64,000 nucleotides of DNA from Falsiroseomonas sp051860665 (GTDB lineage Bacteria > Pseudomonadota > Alphaproteobacteria > Acetobacterales > Acetobacteraceae). Shown piece by piece: positions 8,200-15,613 of the stretch (the first letter of the stretch is position 1; each line of letters starts with the position of its first letter). A model generated the notes under the pieces. That model worked only from the letters and a program-made list of their open reading frames with translations. It ran no database searches and was not told the DNA's origin. The position numbers and the translations under genes were made by a program. The stretch is from contig NZ_JBHYDM010000001.1 in assembly GCF_051860665.1 (NCBI RefSeq), positions 1 through 64,000 on the forward strand. Direction: 5' to 3'.

Positions 8200-8379
8200 A
8201 TGGCGAACCAGCAGGGCGGCAAGGACAAGTCCGGCGGGCAGCACGGCGCCGAGGGTCAGAAGGGCGTGTCGCAGGAGACGGTCGGCAGCGGCAAGGACAA
8301 GGACCCGAACAATTTCGCGAACGACCCCGGGCGCGCGGCGGAAGCCGGCCGCAAGGGCGGGCAGTCCCGCAAGGGTTGA
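8200..8379 (+). CDS. Small KGG-repeat stress protein (con-10/YciG type)
   Basis: A 59-residue, highly hydrophilic protein rich in Gly, Lys and Gln, starting MANQQGGKDKSGG. It contains the paired motif of KGG proteins: NNFANDPGRAAEAGRKGGQS matches the consensus F-x-x-D-P-x-x-A-x-E-A-G-x-K-G-G. KGG proteins are small, probably disordered proteins induced by stress or stationary phase. A clear ribosome-binding site, GGAGGA (8187-8192), supports the start. The gene ends in a perfect hairpin and stands alone. Function beyond stress association is not established. Confidence 0.85.
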   Translation: MANQQGGKDKSGGQHGAEGQKGVSQETVGSGKDKDPNNFANDPGRAAEAGRKGGQSRKG

Positions 8380-8390
8380 GGCGGCGGCGA

Positions 8391-8414
8391 CGGCTGGCGC
8401 TACAGCGCCAGCCG
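8391..8414. terminator. Perfect 11-bp inverted repeat between convergent genes
   Basis: CGGCTGGCGCT (8391-8401) and AGCGCCAGCCG (8404-8414) are perfect complements separated by two bases. The element covers the stop codon of the reverse-strand reductase (8400-8402) and lies 12 bp after the KGG stop, so it can fold in both transcripts as a shared bidirectional terminator. Confidence 0.65.
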
Positions 8415-9332
8415 CAGGCGGCCCCGGCCGCGCGAGACGCAGGCCGTGAGGCTTTGGCGCCGCGCGGCGGGAGAAAGGCAGACGTCGCGGTGCAGCGGCT
8501 CCCCCCGCTCCACCCCCACAACGCAACTGCCGCAGGCGCCGTATTCGCAGGCGGCGTCCACCGCATGGCCGGCCTCGCGCAGCACCTCCAGCAGGCTGCG
8601 ATCGGCGGGCACCGGCAGGATGGCGCCGGAGGAGGCGATCTCCACCTCGAAGGCCTCGCCCTGGCTGGCCTCGGCACGCGGCAGGCCGGCGAAATGCTCG
8701 CGATGCGCGGTGCCTTCCGGCCAATGCGCGGTGGCGGACTCGAAGGCCTCCAGCATCCGGGCCGGGCCACAGCAATAGGCATGGGTGCCGGGGGCGGGGC
8801 TGGCGAGCAGCGCCGGCAGGTCCAGCCGCCGGCCGATCCATTCCCGCAGTCGCGGGCCGAGCGCCGCGCGCAGTTCCGGCAGGAAGGGCGTCGACTCGGC
8901 GCTGCGGGCGCAGAAATGCAGCTCGAAATTCGCGCCCGCACGCAAAAGCTCCGGCAGCATGGAGAGGAAGGGCGTGATGCCGATGCCGCCGGCCACCAGC
9001 AGGTGCCGCGCCGCGCCTTCCGCCAGGCCAAAACCCTGCTGCGGATGGCTGGCCAGCAGCCGGGTGCCGACCGGCGCCGCATCATGCAGCCAGGCGCTGC
9101 CGCCCTGCCCCGCCGGCTCGCGCAGCACCGCCACCTCCCAGCTCTCGGGCCGGGCGGGGTCGGAGACCAGGGAATAGAGGCGCCGCCTGCCATCCGGCAG
9201 CACCAGGATGGCATGGGCGCCGCCGCGGAAGGGCGGGAAGGCGGGGCGTTTCGTCGGGCGCAGCGTCAGCGCCACCACCGCCGGCGTCACCTGCCGGCGC
9301 GCCGCCACCTCCACGCCCATCAGCAGCTTCAT
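8400..9332 (-). CDS. VanB/PDR-family flavin-ferredoxin reductase
   Basis: A 310-residue one-piece reductase: a flavin-binding barrel (RLYSLVSDPARPESWEVAVLRE near residue 51), an NAD(P)-binding domain (LLVAGGIGITPFLSML near 111, AYCCGPARML near 185) and a C-terminal plant-type 2Fe-2S domain with ligands C262, C267, C270 (CEYGACGSC) and C298 in the TACVSR motif; C285 is extra. Relatives (phthalate dioxygenase reductase, VanB) pass electrons from NAD(P)H to a Rieske oxygenase, but no oxygenase gene is adjacent. It starts 4 bp after the stop of the MOSC gene, so the two are one transcriptional unit. The arrangement resembles YiiM-like proteins in which a MOSC domain and such a reductase act together. 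Confidence 0.87.
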   Translation of the reverse strand: MKLLMGVEVAARRQVTPAVVALTLRPTKRPAFPPFRGGAHAILVLPDGRRRLYSLVSDPARPESWEVAVLREPAGQGGSAWLHDAAPVGTRLLASHPQQGFGLAEGAARHLLVAGGIGITPFLSMLPELLRAGANFELHFCARSAESTPFLPELRAALGPRLREWIGRRLDLPALLASPAPGTHAYCCGPARMLEAFESATAHWPEGTAHREHFAGLPRAEASQGEAFEVEIASSGAILPVPADRSLLEVLREAGHAVDAACEYGACGSCVVGVERGEPLHRDVCLSPAARRQSLTACVSRGRGRLRLAL

Positions 9333-9336
9333 CGGC

Positions 9337-9816
9337 TCAGACCGGCTCGATCACGTCGCCGGGACGGATCACGCCGCCCTTGATGATGCGGCAATTGAGG
9401 CCGGAGCGGTTGAGCAGCGGGTTGAACAGCGGGCGGCCCAGCAGCTCGTCCAGGTATTTGCAGGGCACGTTCAGCCGGCCGCCGAACAGCACCACCTCCC
9501 CCACCCGGAAATGCCGGCCGACCAGGTGGTTCAGCGGCACGCCCTGGGTGGTCAGGTTGCGGCGGCTTTCATGGGGTTCCAGCGTCAGGCCGTGGTCGCG
9601 GCGGAGCGCATCCAGCGTCTCCATCTCGATCAGCGTGCATTGCCGGTCCTCATGCGGCTTGTAGCTGTAGGTGCCGCGGCCGGTGGCGTAGCGGTCGCCC
9701 TCGATGCCGACGCCCTCGATCAGCCGGGCGGCGGGCAGTTCCTCCATCTCCATCGAGGCCTGCTCGGCGATGAAGCTGGCGATCAGCCGGCCGCTCCAGG
9801 GATAGCCTTGGGTCAC
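9337..9816 (-). CDS. MOSC-domain protein
   Basis: A 159-residue MOSC (molybdenum cofactor sulfurase C-terminal) protein. It has the MOSC features GIEGDRYATGRGTYS near residue 38, the ESRRNLTTQG segment near 83, and the invariant cysteine in NVPCKYLDELLG near 116, thought to bind the molybdenum cofactor. Stand-alone MOSC proteins include YiiM/YuaD-type reductases of N-hydroxylated compounds. Its stop lies 4 bp from the start of the VanB-like reductase, giving a plausible two-component pair: MOSC catalytic protein plus flavin/2Fe-2S electron donor. The partnership is inferred from gene order only. Confidence 0.85.
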   Translation of the reverse strand: MTQGYPWSGRLIASFIAEQASMEMEELPAARLIEGVGIEGDRYATGRGTYSYKPHEDRQCTLIEMETLDALRRDHGLTLEPHESRRNLTTQGVPLNHLVGRHFRVGEVVLFGGRLNVPCKYLDELLGRPLFNPLLNRSGLNCRIIKGGVIRPGDVIEPV

Positions 9817-9835
9817 GCTGCGTTTCCTTTCTCGT

Positions 9836-10801
9836 TCAACCTGCCGACACGCCGGCCAGGAGGGGGCGCCAACGCGTCACCTCCCGCGCCACCAGCGCGC
9901 GGAATTCGTCGCCCGTCCCGCCGAGCGGCAGGGTGCCCTGCTGCACCAGCCGCGCACGTGTCTCCTCCGCGCGCAAAGCGGTGTCGAAGACCTCGTTCAG
10001 CCGGGCCAGGATCGGCGCCGGCGTGCCCCGCGGCGCGACGATGCCGGAGGTGGAGCCATTCTCCAGCCCGGGCAAGCCCGCCTCGGCCGTGGTCGGCACA
10101 TCGGGCATCAGCGCCACCCGCGACGGGGAGGCCACGGCATAGGCGCGCAGGGTGCCGGCCTGGACATGGGCGATGACGATCGGCGTGGCCTCCGCCGTCA
10201 TGGAGACCTGGCCGCCCAGCACCGACTGCACGCTGGCGGAGCCGCTGCGGAAATGCACCTCCAGCAGCCTGGCACCGGTGGCCTGCTGGAAGGCGAGCTG
10301 GGTCAGATGCGGGGAGCTGCCGGCGCCGGCGGTGCCGAAGCTCAGCGCCTCCGGCCGCGCGCGGGCGGCGGCGACGAGGCCAGCGAGGTCGGGCGCCACG
10401 GCGGGATGCGCCACCAGCAGATGCGGCGTGCTGCCGATGGCGATCACCGGCTCGAAATCCCGCGCCGGGTCGTAGGGCATGGCGGCATAGATCACGGGAT
10501 TGACCGAGAACATGGCGACCGAGGCCATCAGCAGCGTATGGCCATCGGGGGCGGCCTTGGCGACGAAATCGCCGGCGATATTGCCATTGGCGCCCGCCCG
10601 GTTCTCCACGACGACCGGCACCCCGAGCAGCGCGGCGGCGCGTTCCGCCACCACCCGCGCCACCAGATCCGTGATGCCGCCGGGGCCGAAGGGCACCACG
10701 AGGCGCAGCGGGCGGGCGGCGGGAAAGGCCTGGGCGCGGGCCAGGCTGGGCGCGGCAAGGGCGGCGCCCAGCAGAAGGCGGCGGGAGAGGAATGGGTTCA
10801 T
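9836..10801 (-). CDS. Bug-family (TctC) periplasmic solute receptor, orphan
   Basis: A 321-residue TTT-type binding protein. The start at 10801 gives MNPFLSRRLLLGAALAAPSLARA, a twin-arginine-like leader; upstream in-frame extension has no leader. Typical segments are RPLRLVVPFGPGGITDLVARVVAERA, VENRAGANGNIAGDFVAKAAPDGHTLL, FGTAGAGSSPHLTQLAFQQATGA, EVHFRSGSASVQSVLGGQVSM and the C-terminal LARLNEVFDTAL helix. It is divergent from an XRE-cupin regulator, and a tandem palindrome sits between them, so it is the natural target of that regulator. No membrane subunits adjoin it. The ligand is unknown, probably a carboxylate. Confidence 0.88.
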   Translation of the reverse strand: MNPFLSRRLLLGAALAAPSLARAQAFPAARPLRLVVPFGPGGITDLVARVVAERAAALLGVPVVVENRAGANGNIAGDFVAKAAPDGHTLLMASVAMFSVNPVIYAAMPYDPARDFEPVIAIGSTPHLLVAHPAVAPDLAGLVAAARARPEALSFGTAGAGSSPHLTQLAFQQATGARLLEVHFRSGSASVQSVLGGQVSMTAEATPIVIAHVQAGTLRAYAVASPSRVALMPDVPTTAEAGLPGLENGSTSGIVAPRGTPAPILARLNEVFDTALRAEETRARLVQQGTLPLGGTGDEFRALVAREVTRWRPLLAGVSAG

Positions 10802-10858
10802 CGGTGGGGATCCTGTCGGTGAATGCCTCCCCGGTTGCGCCTGTGCTAGGCTGTCCGG

Positions 10859-10894
10859 GTTTCCTGTGTGGAAACGAGTATCCTGAGAGGAAAC
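10859..10894. promoter_or_regulatory. Tandem palindromic operator of the XRE-cupin regulator
   Basis: Two 17-bp sites lie in tandem, centre to centre 19 bp: GTTTCCTGTGTGGAAAC (10859-10875, perfect GTTTCC/GGAAAC arms) and GTATCCTGAGAGGAAAC (10878-10894, one arm mismatch). Both have a 5-base spacer. The second ends one base before the GTG start of the regulator. The position between divergent genes suggests autorepression and control of the Bug receptor. Confidence 0.6.
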
Positions 10895-10895
10895 C

Positions 10896-11492
10896 GTGCC
10901 GTCAACCGCATTGAACGACCCTGAGGCCGGGCTGCCGGAGGCGGAGGGCGCGGCGCTGGGCCGCCGGTTGCGGGCGCAGCGCCAGGCCGCCGGGCTCAGC
11001 CTGGCCGGGCTGGCGCTCGCGACCGGGCTGACCAAGGGCTATCTTTCGAAGGTCGAGCGCGGTCAGGGCCAGCCCTCGATCGGCACGGTCTTCCGCATCG
11101 CGGAGGCGCTGGGCCTGCCAGCCGGGCAGCTGCTGGCCGCCGAGGCCGCGCCCAGCGGGGCCGCCGACCTGGCCCGGGCCGAGCAGCCGCCTCGACCGCC
11201 GCCGGGCGAGGAGCTGCATCTGCGGCCGCTGTTTCCCGGCGGGCCGGGGCGGCTCATCGCGCTGGAGATGTGGCCGCCGCTGGAGCCGCGGCCGGAGCAG
11301 GAGACCTCGACCCACGCGGGGGAGGAACTGCTGCATGTGCTGTCCGGCCGGATGGAAATCCTGTTCGAGGAGTCCAGCCTAGTGTTGGAGGCTGGCGATT
11401 CGCTGCGCTTCGATGCGCGCCGCCCGCACCGCACCCGCTCCCTCGGCGGGCAGCGGGCCCGGGTGCTGATGGTGCTGGCGGCGGAGGGATGA
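10896..11492 (+). CDS. XRE-family transcriptional regulator with C-terminal cupin sensor
   Basis: A 198-residue two-domain regulator. Residues about 20-75 are a lambda-repressor-like helix-turn-helix (LGRRLRAQRQAAGLSLAGLALATGLTKGYLSKVERGQGQPS). Residues about 110-192 are a double-stranded beta-helix cupin (THAGEELLHVLSGRMEILFEESSLVLEAGDSLRF, then RRPHRTRSLGG). This family (PuuR/DdlR type) senses small molecules through the cupin and controls neighbouring transport or catabolic genes. The start is GTG at 10896, immediately after the operator-like repeat whose GAGAGG may double as ribosome-binding site. It is divergent from the Bug receptor and convergent with a 2OG dioxygenase, from which it is separated by a strong hairpin. 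Confidence 0.9.
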   Translation: MPSTALNDPEAGLPEAEGAALGRRLRAQRQAAGLSLAGLALATGLTKGYLSKVERGQGQPSIGTVFRIAEALGLPAGQLLAAEAAPSGAADLARAEQPPRPPPGEELHLRPLFPGGPGRLIALEMWPPLEPRPEQETSTHAGEELLHVLSGRMEILFEESSLVLEAGDSLRFDARRPHRTRSLGGQRARVLMVLAAEG

Positions 11493-11499
11493 AACTCCG

Positions 11500-11549
11500 A
11501 CGCATTTTCCGAGTCGCCTTGCGAAGCCGCAAGGCTTGAAAATGCGTCA
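11500..11549. terminator. Large two-tier inverted repeat between convergent genes
   Basis: The outer arms GACGCATTTTC (11500-11510) and GAAAATGCGTC (11539-11549) are perfect complements. Inside them, GCCTTGCG (11517-11524) pairs with CGCAAGGC (11529-11536) around AAGC. The T-run of one arm and A-run of the other make this a credible bidirectional terminator. It begins 8 bp after the XRE-cupin stop and overlaps the stop codon of the opposing dioxygenase. Confidence 0.65.
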
Positions 11550-12254
11550 GGCCCGCCTGCGAAACGTCAGCACCAGCACGTCGCGCCAGGCGGGGCGGCT
11601 GGCATCGTGCGGCACCACCGGCGTCACGCCGTGCAGGATGCGATGGTCGTCCAGCAGCACCGCATCCAGAGGCTCGGTCAGGGTGAAGGCACCGAGGCGC
11701 GTGCCATCGGGGGTGGCGATCTCGGTCACCCCCTCATCCACATTCTCCCGCCGCACCAGCAGCACCAGCACCCAGTCCACGCCGTCCCGGTGCATGCCCT
11801 CCGGTGTCGGGCGGCCGGCGGCGTCGGGCGCGGCCTCGATGCGGAACTGATGCGCCTCGATATGCCAGTCCTGGCCGGGATCGGCGGCATCGAAGGCCTG
11901 GCGGGCCCAGTCGGCGATGCCGGCAAAACCGGCGGAGGCGGTGATGGCGCGGGGGATGGGCTCGAAATGCCGCTGGATGCCGCCATTCAGCGGATTGTGG
12001 TCCCGCGCCTGCCAATGCGGGGCATCGGCTTCCCGCACCAGGCCGGGCATGCCGGCGCGGGCCGACAGCACCGCATGGCGGCGGCGGCGGTAGCGGCCGC
12101 CATCGGCCATGTGCTGGTCGAGCGGCATGCCGTCCCAGCTCGCCGCGAAGGCGGGGAAATCGGCGAGCGCGGCCGGCGGCAGTGCGGCGGCGGTGGCCCC
12201 GGACTGAAGGTGGACGAAGCCGGCCTGGACCAGCATGGGTGTCTCGGGGGTCAT
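11547..12254 (-). CDS. 2-oxoglutarate/Fe(II) dioxygenase (2OG-Fe dioxygenase family)
   Basis: A 235-residue protein of the bacterial 2OG-Fe dioxygenase family that includes free L-amino-acid hydroxylases such as isoleucine 4-hydroxylase. The iron triad is readable: H155 and D157 in MHRDGVDW and H208 in RILHGVTPV, with R224 (PAWRDVLVLTF) in the position expected to hold the 2-oxoglutarate carboxylate. RRRRHAVLSA near residue 56 and EAHQFRIEA near 133 also fit the family. The substrate is unknown. It lies 67 bp downstream of a Bug receptor in the same direction and may share its transcript. Length is as usual for the family. Confidence 0.82.
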   Translation of the reverse strand: MTPETPMLVQAGFVHLQSGATAAALPPAALADFPAFAASWDGMPLDQHMADGGRYRRRRHAVLSARAGMPGLVREADAPHWQARDHNPLNGGIQRHFEPIPRAITASAGFAGIADWARQAFDAADPGQDWHIEAHQFRIEAAPDAAGRPTPEGMHRDGVDWVLVLLVRRENVDEGVTEIATPDGTRLGAFTLTEPLDAVLLDDHRILHGVTPVVPHDASRPAWRDVLVLTFRRRA

Positions 12255-12321
12255 CGCGGGGATGTTAGGGGCCGGGCGCGCGGGGGGCGATGCGCGAAAA
12301 TCTCATCCCGGCCCTGCAAGG

Positions 12322-13296
12322 CTATTCCAGCTTCACATTGCCCAGCTGCACGGCGCGCCGGTAGATCTCCAGCTCCTCCCGGATCACCGCGCCGTAATGG
12401 GCGGAGGTCATCTGCGCGGGCGGCGGGATCTCGCCGCCCAGCGCGGTCAGGCGCTGCCGCGCCAGGCCTTCCGACAGCGCCGCGGCCATGGCGCTGCGCA
12501 GCTTCTCCACCACCTCGGGCGGCGTGCCGGCGGGGGCGAGCATGCCGAGCGTGGTGCTGAGCTCCGGCTGCACGATGCCGGCCTCGCGCAGCGTCTCCAC
12601 CTCCGGCAGCAGAGGCGAGCGCGCGGCGGAGGCGATGCCCAGGATGCGCGCGCGGCCATCGGCATGCAGCTGCAGCGCGGAGGACAGCTGGTCGAAGACC
12701 ACGGGGATGGTGCCGGCGATCAGGTCGTTCAGCGCAGGTCCCGTGCCGCGATAGGGCACATGCACCAGCCCCGCCCCGCTGCCGGCATTGAATAGCTCGA
12801 TCGCCAGATGCGCGCCGGAGCCGATGCCGGCGGTGCCGGCCGAGAGACCGCCCGGCGTCGCCTTCGACTGCGCGACGAAGTCCGCCAGCCTGCGGGCCGT
12901 GATGTCCTTCGCCACCATCAGCACGATCGGCACGCGATAGGCCATGCCGATCGGCACAAAATCGCGCAGCGGGTCATAGGGCAGGCGCTCCATCGCCACG
13001 GGGAAGATGGAGACGGGCGCGGTGCCGGTGATGAGGATGGTATGGCCATCCGGCCGGGCGCGGGCCACGGCTTCGGTGCCCACGATGCCGCCGGCGCCGG
13101 CGCGGTTGTCCACGATCACCTGCTGGCCCAGCGCCTGGCTCATCGCCGGCGCCAGAAGCCGGGCGGAGAAATCCACATTGCCGCCGGGCGGATAGGCGAC
13201 GACCAGGCGCACCGGGCGGTCCGGAAAGGTCTGTGCGAGGGCGGGCGCGGCGAGCAGGGCGGCGCCGGCAATGAGGGAGCTGCGGCGGGTGAGCAT
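12322..13296 (-). CDS. Bug-family (TctC) periplasmic solute receptor
   Basis: A 324-residue TTT-type receptor; the start at 13296 gives MLTRRSSLIAGAALLAAPALAQ, with a twin arginine and a cleavage site near residue 22. Family segments are RPVRLVVAYPPGGNVDFSARLLAPAMS, VDNRAGAGGIVGTEAVARARPDGHTIL, GTAGIGSGAHLAIELFN, HVPYRGTGPALNDLIAGTIPVVF and PEVVEKLRSAM. It lies 7 bp downstream of the aconitase-type small subunit gene in the same orientation, so all three are probably one operon. That makes a polycarboxylate or hydroxy-dicarboxylate its likely ligand, by inference. Confidence 0.88.
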   Translation of the reverse strand: MLTRRSSLIAGAALLAAPALAQTFPDRPVRLVVAYPPGGNVDFSARLLAPAMSQALGQQVIVDNRAGAGGIVGTEAVARARPDGHTILITGTAPVSIFPVAMERLPYDPLRDFVPIGMAYRVPIVLMVAKDITARRLADFVAQSKATPGGLSAGTAGIGSGAHLAIELFNAGSGAGLVHVPYRGTGPALNDLIAGTIPVVFDQLSSALQLHADGRARILGIASAARSPLLPEVETLREAGIVQPELSTTLGMLAPAGTPPEVVEKLRSAMAAALSEGLARQRLTALGGEIPPPAQMTSAHYGAVIREELEIYRRAVQLGNVKLE

Positions 13297-13303
13297 CTTC
13301 TTC

Positions 13304-13834
13304 CTATCTCCCTGCGGCCGCGCGGCGCGCGGCGAATTCACGTTCGAGCAGCGGGATCGACCCGCCAGCCTGCCAGACCTGCACCATGCGCTCGGAGAAG
13401 GGTTTTGCGCGCAGCTCCTGGCCCTTGGGAAGGGTGACGAGGCCAGTGGCGGGGTCGGCCGAAAGGATTTCGCCGTCCTGCACGGCTTCGTGGATGCCAG
13501 GACAAATCATCACCGGCAGGCCGTGGTTCAGGGCGCGGCGCAGGAAGCCGGAATCGCAGGATTCCACGACGACCACTGAAATGCCGGAGGCGCGCAGCGC
13601 GACGCTGACCTCGACATGGTTGTGATGCGCGAAATTGCGGCCGCCGACGATGATGTCGCCGCGCCGAACCTGCTGCGCGAATTCCGGCCGCATCCGCCGG
13701 AAGCACATGGCCCGCAGCGCCTCCTCGTCGAATTCCTTGCCGAAACTGTCGCGGATGATCGAGAATTCGATGATCCCGTCATCGCCATGCACGTCGTCGC
13801 CGAACTTCCAGACGCGCCCCGTGCAGGTGGTCAT
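13304..13834 (-). CDS. Aconitase/isopropylmalate-isomerase family small (swivel) subunit
   Basis: A 176-residue LeuD-like subunit carrying the mobile swivel domain. It begins MTTCTGRVWKFGDDVHGDDGIIEF, the usual G-x-x-W-x-F-G-D-x-[IV] opening, and has the substrate-loop region GDIIVGGRNFAHHNHVEVSVALRASGI (GGRNFG-like, here with FAHHNH) and VVESCDSGFLRRALNHGLPV. The start (13834) overlaps the stop of the large subunit in an ATGA junction (13831-13834), so translation is coupled. Substrates of two-subunit members include isopropylmalate, citraconate/citramalate, dimethylmalate and homoaconitate. The unusual loop FAHHNH in place of FGCGSSRE argues against a standard LeuD. Confidence 0.82.
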   Translation of the reverse strand: MTTCTGRVWKFGDDVHGDDGIIEFSIIRDSFGKEFDEEALRAMCFRRMRPEFAQQVRRGDIIVGGRNFAHHNHVEVSVALRASGISVVVVESCDSGFLRRALNHGLPVMICPGIHEAVQDGEILSADPATGLVTLPKGQELRAKPFSERMVQVWQAGGSIPLLEREFAARRAAAGR

Positions 13835-15114
13835 GCCGCCACCTCGGCCAGCAGCGGGCGCGGATCGGCGATGGCGCCGGCGATGGCGGAGGCCGCGACC
13901 ACCGCGGGGCCCGCCAGGAAGACGCGAGAGGTGCGATCGCCGTTGCGGCCCTGGTAGTTGAACTGCTGCGTCGAGATCAGCACTTCGTTCGCATTCAGCA
14001 CGCCCTGGTAGCCCCAGCAGGTGGTGCAGCCCGGGGCCAGGATGGTGGCGCCGGCCTCGGCCAGGTCGCCCAGGATTCCTTCGCGGGAGGCCTCGACATA
14101 GACGCCGCGGCTGCCGGGGGTGACGTAGAGCGTGACATGGGGGGCGATGCGGCGTCCGCGCAGAAGCCGTGCCGCCTCCCGCAGGTCGTCCAGCCGGCCG
14201 TTGGAGCAATAGCCGATGGTGGCCTGGTCGATGCGCTGGCCCAGCGCCTGTTCCACCGGCACGCCGCCATGCGCATCCGGCGGCAGGGTGACCATGGGCT
14301 GGATCTCCGAAAGATCGTAGGTCAGCTCCGTCACATAGGCGGCGCCCGGATCGGCCCGCACCACCTGCCAGGGCCGGCCGGCATCGCGGGCGCGGACATA
14401 GGCCAGCGTGGCCTCGTCCGGCGTCATGATCCCGGTATAGGCGCCGGAATGGAACAGCGAGGCCAGCACCGTCTGCCGGTCGTCCAGGCTGAGGGTGGCG
14501 AGCCCTTCCCCGTCGAATTCCACGCAGCACTGCAGCAGCCGCCCATCGGCGGTGCAGTCGCGCAAAATGGTCTGGATGAGGTCGCGGGCGGTGACGCCGA
14601 AGCCCAATCGGCCGTTCAGCGTGATGCGGGCCGAGGGCGGCACCGCGATCCAGTTCTCATCCTGGATGATGGCGACGATCACCTCCGTCGAGATCGGCAG
14701 GTTCAGCGCGCCCAGCGCGCCGATGGAGGCGATATTGCCCTCGTCGGAAAAGATCAGCGTGCCGGGGCGGGCGAAGCCGCGCTCGGTCAGGACCAGGTGG
14801 CGCAGGCCGTTGCCGGGGCCGAAGAAGTTCTCGATGCCCTGCTGCGCGCACCAGTCGCGCAGGGTGCGGTGGGTCTCGTGGTGGTGCGAGCCCATGGCGG
14901 CGGAGGTGGAGTGGTCGATCACCATCACCGCCTTGTCCGGGCGCGGGATGCGGTCGACGCCGATGCGTTCCAGGTTGCGCTTGTGGCCGGGCCAGAACAG
15001 CTCCTGGCAGGCGGTATAGTCCGGGGTGACGGTGACGTAGTCGCCGACCTCGACATGGTCCCGCCCGCAATGCGCGGCGATGATCTTCTGGGCGATGGTC
15101 TGCGGCGCGGTCAT
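13831..15114 (-). CDS. Aconitase/isopropylmalate-isomerase family large subunit
   Basis: A 427-residue catalytic subunit with a 4Fe-4S cluster site: C303 (GYCSNGRLDDLREAA) and C363/C366 (APGCTTCWGYQG). N-terminal landmarks are TIAQKIIAAHCGRD, VMVIDHSTSAAMGSHHHETHRTL and FFGPGNGLRHLVL near residue 95. It hydrates or isomerises a carboxylic acid. The divergence from LeuC (YCSNGR for SCTNGR, HETHRTL for the usual QxxNxxxLR) suggests a specialised substrate. No leuB or other leucine genes are near; a TTT receptor follows in the operon, so uptake and hydration of an external acid is the reasonable inference. Start ATG at 15114. Confidence 0.84.
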   Translation of the reverse strand: MTAPQTIAQKIIAAHCGRDHVEVGDYVTVTPDYTACQELFWPGHKRNLERIGVDRIPRPDKAVMVIDHSTSAAMGSHHHETHRTLRDWCAQQGIENFFGPGNGLRHLVLTERGFARPGTLIFSDEGNIASIGALGALNLPISTEVIVAIIQDENWIAVPPSARITLNGRLGFGVTARDLIQTILRDCTADGRLLQCCVEFDGEGLATLSLDDRQTVLASLFHSGAYTGIMTPDEATLAYVRARDAGRPWQVVRADPGAAYVTELTYDLSEIQPMVTLPPDAHGGVPVEQALGQRIDQATIGYCSNGRLDDLREAARLLRGRRIAPHVTLYVTPGSRGVYVEASREGILGDLAEAGATILAPGCTTCWGYQGVLNANEVLISTQQFNYQGRNGDRTSRVFLAGPAVVAASAIAGAIADPRPLLAEVAA

Positions 15115-15175
15115 GCGCCGGTCCTGAACCGCATGGCATCCTCCACGGGGCGGTCTTGCGCGCGGCCCTATGGGG

Positions 15176-15197
15176 CAGGCTTATAGGACAGACTTAT
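15176..15197. promoter_or_regulatory. Direct repeat upstream of the aconitase-type operon
   Basis: CAGGCTTAT (15176-15184) and CAGACTTAT (15189-15197) form a direct repeat with a 13-bp period in the gap between the aconitase-type operon (reading left) and the end of mrpG. It is the least GC-rich part of the gap and may be an activator or repressor site. No regulator gene is adjacent. Confidence 0.3.
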
Positions 15198-15244
15198 GGC
15201 CGAAGGAAGCAGGGAGGGTGGGGGGAGCAAGGCGCAGCTCCCGC

Positions 15245-15613
15245 TCAGCCTTCCGCGCGGTCCAGCCGCGGCGGCAGCGGCGGCACCTCGGGATTCCCCT
15301 CCTGCTGGTCCCGGTACAGCGCGGCGCGGGCCAGCAGCATCAGCGTGACGGGCGTGGTCACCACCATGAAGACCGCGATCAGCAGTTCATGCAGCACGAA
15401 CCGCGTCTGCAGCACGGAGAAGAACAGCATCGAGGCCGCCAGGATGCAGCCGATGCCGAGCGAGGTGCCCAGCGTCGGCGTATGGATGCGGTCGTAGAAG
15501 CTGTGCAGCCGCAGCAGGCCGACGGAGCCGATCAGCGCCAGCGTCGCGCCCAGCAGCAGCAGCAGCGCCACCGGCACCGCCAGCCACAGCGAGATCTCCG
15601 CCTGCCCCATCAT
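15245..15613 (-). CDS. mrpG: Mrp antiporter subunit G
   Basis: A 122-residue membrane protein (MnhG/PhaG family), the last subunit of the Mrp Na+(K+)/H+ antiporter. Three hydrophobic segments are visible: LAVPVALLLLLGATLALIGSVGLLRL, LGTSLGIGCILAASMLFFSVL and LHELLIAVFMVVTTPVTLMLLARAAL. The diagnostic RLHSFYDRIHTPTLGTSLG joins the first two. It overlaps the mrpF stop by 4 bases, so expression is coupled, and ends the ptsN-mrp operon with a short hydrophilic tail. Confidence 0.92.
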   Translation of the reverse strand: MMGQAEISLWLAVPVALLLLLGATLALIGSVGLLRLHSFYDRIHTPTLGTSLGIGCILAASMLFFSVLQTRFVLHELLIAVFMVVTTPVTLMLLARAALYRDQQEGNPEVPPLPPRLDRAEG

